This document shows positions 15,109-15,855 of a stretch of 15,855 bases of DNA, piece by piece. The position numbers and the translations under genes are program-made. Position 1 is the stretch's first letter. Every line of letters starts with the position of its first letter. A model generated the notes under the pieces. The model worked only from the letters and a program-made list of their open reading frames with translations. It was not told the DNA's origin and did no database searches. The stretch covers positions 1,020-16,874 of the forward strand of contig DPVV01000430.1 in NCBI GenBank assembly GCA_003526525.1. Reading direction: 5' to 3'. The stretch is from Lachnoclostridium phytofermentans (lineage in GTDB: Bacteria > Bacillota > Clostridia > Lachnospirales > Lachnospiraceae).

Positions 15109-15855
15109 TTAAAATACACTTAAAATACTTCTATAAGGGATATATGGCTGATTTGATATTCCACCATAATCAATAATTCCTTTCATAGTATATATTGACA
15201 TTAAAATTAAAACACCAAGTAGAATTACTCTAAAAATTTTTGTATTAATATTTTTCATTATTGTTGGGAAAATAAATATTTGCAAAAAATACAACCCAAT
15301 AGATCCTCTTCCACCTATGATATCAATACTTGAAAATAAAGCCATTACAATAATTGAAAGGAAATATCCATTGAGAAATATCAGGGATTTTTTGTCATCT
15401 ATTTGTTTTCTTTTATAGAACTCTACAAAGAACACTAAGAATAATATTCTTTTAATGATTGATATTGTTCCACCACCTGTATAAAGAGCAGCATAAAAGA
15501 GCAGTTTTTCCTTAATCATACCTGCAGGAACTAAATTTATTATCTTTACTAATAAATCACCGCACATTAATATGGAAATAACTAGTGTAGAAAAAGTTGT
15601 AATATAAATTAATTTTCTACTTAATTGCTTATACGATAGAACGTAAAGCGGAATAAATACTAAAATACTAACATGAAATAGCGCTCCTAAAAGTATTGTA
15701 ATTATAAATTTTTTAAAGGATCTTTCAAGTATGTATTTAATACTAAACAAACCAAATGCAATTGCTATTCCTTGCCTTATTACCCCCATATCAAAATTCA
15801 AAAATACACCTGTAAAATATAGCATAAGACTAATTAAAATATCATCACTATATTG
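15109..15855 (-). CDS. EpsG family polysaccharide polymerase-like membrane protein (5' end outside window)
   Basis: The reading frame stays open to the right edge, reading upstream of the first internal Met as QYSDDILISL, so the N-terminus lies outside. About 248 C-terminal residues are visible, with six to seven hydrophobic helices. LNFDMGVIRQGIAIAFGL is the characteristic EpsG motif, followed by the family's typical FHVSILVFIPLYVLS. EpsG proteins (Wzy-like) polymerise exopolysaccharide repeat units at the outer face of the membrane. It is the first gene visible of the operon that continues with the glycosyltransferase, acyltransferase and flippase genes. The protein ends in a short soluble tail. 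Family call is firm; the linkage formed is unknown. Confidence 0.85.
   Translation of the reverse strand, partial: QYSDDILISLMLYFTGVFLNFDMGVIRQGIAIAFGLFSIKYILERSFKKFIITILLGALFHVSILVFIPLYVLSYKQLSRKLIYITTFSTLVISILMCGDLLVKIINLVPAGMIKEKLLFYAALYTGGGTISIIKRILFLVFFVEFYKRKQIDDKKSLIFLNGYFLSIIVMALFSSIDIIGGRGSIGLYFLQIFIFPTIMKNINTKIFRVILLGVLILMSIYTMKGIIDYGGISNQPYIPYRSILSVF

Overview
The window is AT-rich, uses GGAG-type ribosome binding sites, and has the gene content of a low-GC Gram-positive bacterium. Several proteins (a zinc ABC ATPase with a cysteine-rich N-terminus, a clostridial-style ATP-dependent DNA ligase remnant, an EpsG-type polymerase) point to Clostridia, most likely Lachnospiraceae. The species call is inference, because no rRNA or marker gene is present.

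Left part (1-5300), all on the minus strand. Read in the direction of transcription, it holds a DUF368/PopT-type undecaprenyl-phosphate translocase candidate, then a zinc uptake ABC transporter (binding protein, ATPase, permease), then a separately promoted AI-2E family membrane protein. Two unrelated minisatellites flank the binding-protein gene: about nine 20-bp units upstream and about five and a half 12-bp units that begin inside its 3' end and repeat its stop codon.

Middle part (5300-7470), gene-poor and eroded. It contains a possible structured RNA, a frameshifted zinc-ribbon reading frame, a small secreted cysteine-rich protein with its own terminator, and a plus-strand remnant of an ATP-dependent DNA ligase that lacks its N-terminal half and carries a frameshift. 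Two hairpins at 7317-7378 close this block.

Right part (7470-15855), a surface polysaccharide locus. A membrane-bound nucleotide-sugar 4,6-dehydratase (minus) and an O-antigen-ligase/polymerase-like membrane protein (plus) are divergently transcribed from a shared 185-bp intergenic region with clear promoters on both strands. About 600 bp of decayed, possibly IS-derived sequence follows. Then comes a minus-strand operon entering from the right edge: EpsG-like polymerase (cut by the window end), GT32-type glycosyltransferase, hexapeptide acyltransferase and Wzx-like flippase. Together these would make a modified sugar nucleotide, assemble and decorate a lipid-linked repeat unit, flip it, and polymerise or ligate it outside the cell. 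The PopT-like protein could recycle the lipid carrier, although it sits in a different operon.

I did not find a clearly new biological system. The best second looks are the two minisatellites around the zinc-binding protein gene, the cysteine-rich leader on the zinc ATPase, the missing lipobox on the binding protein, the extracytoplasmic insert in the ligase-like protein, and the unexplained sequence at 5540-5980.
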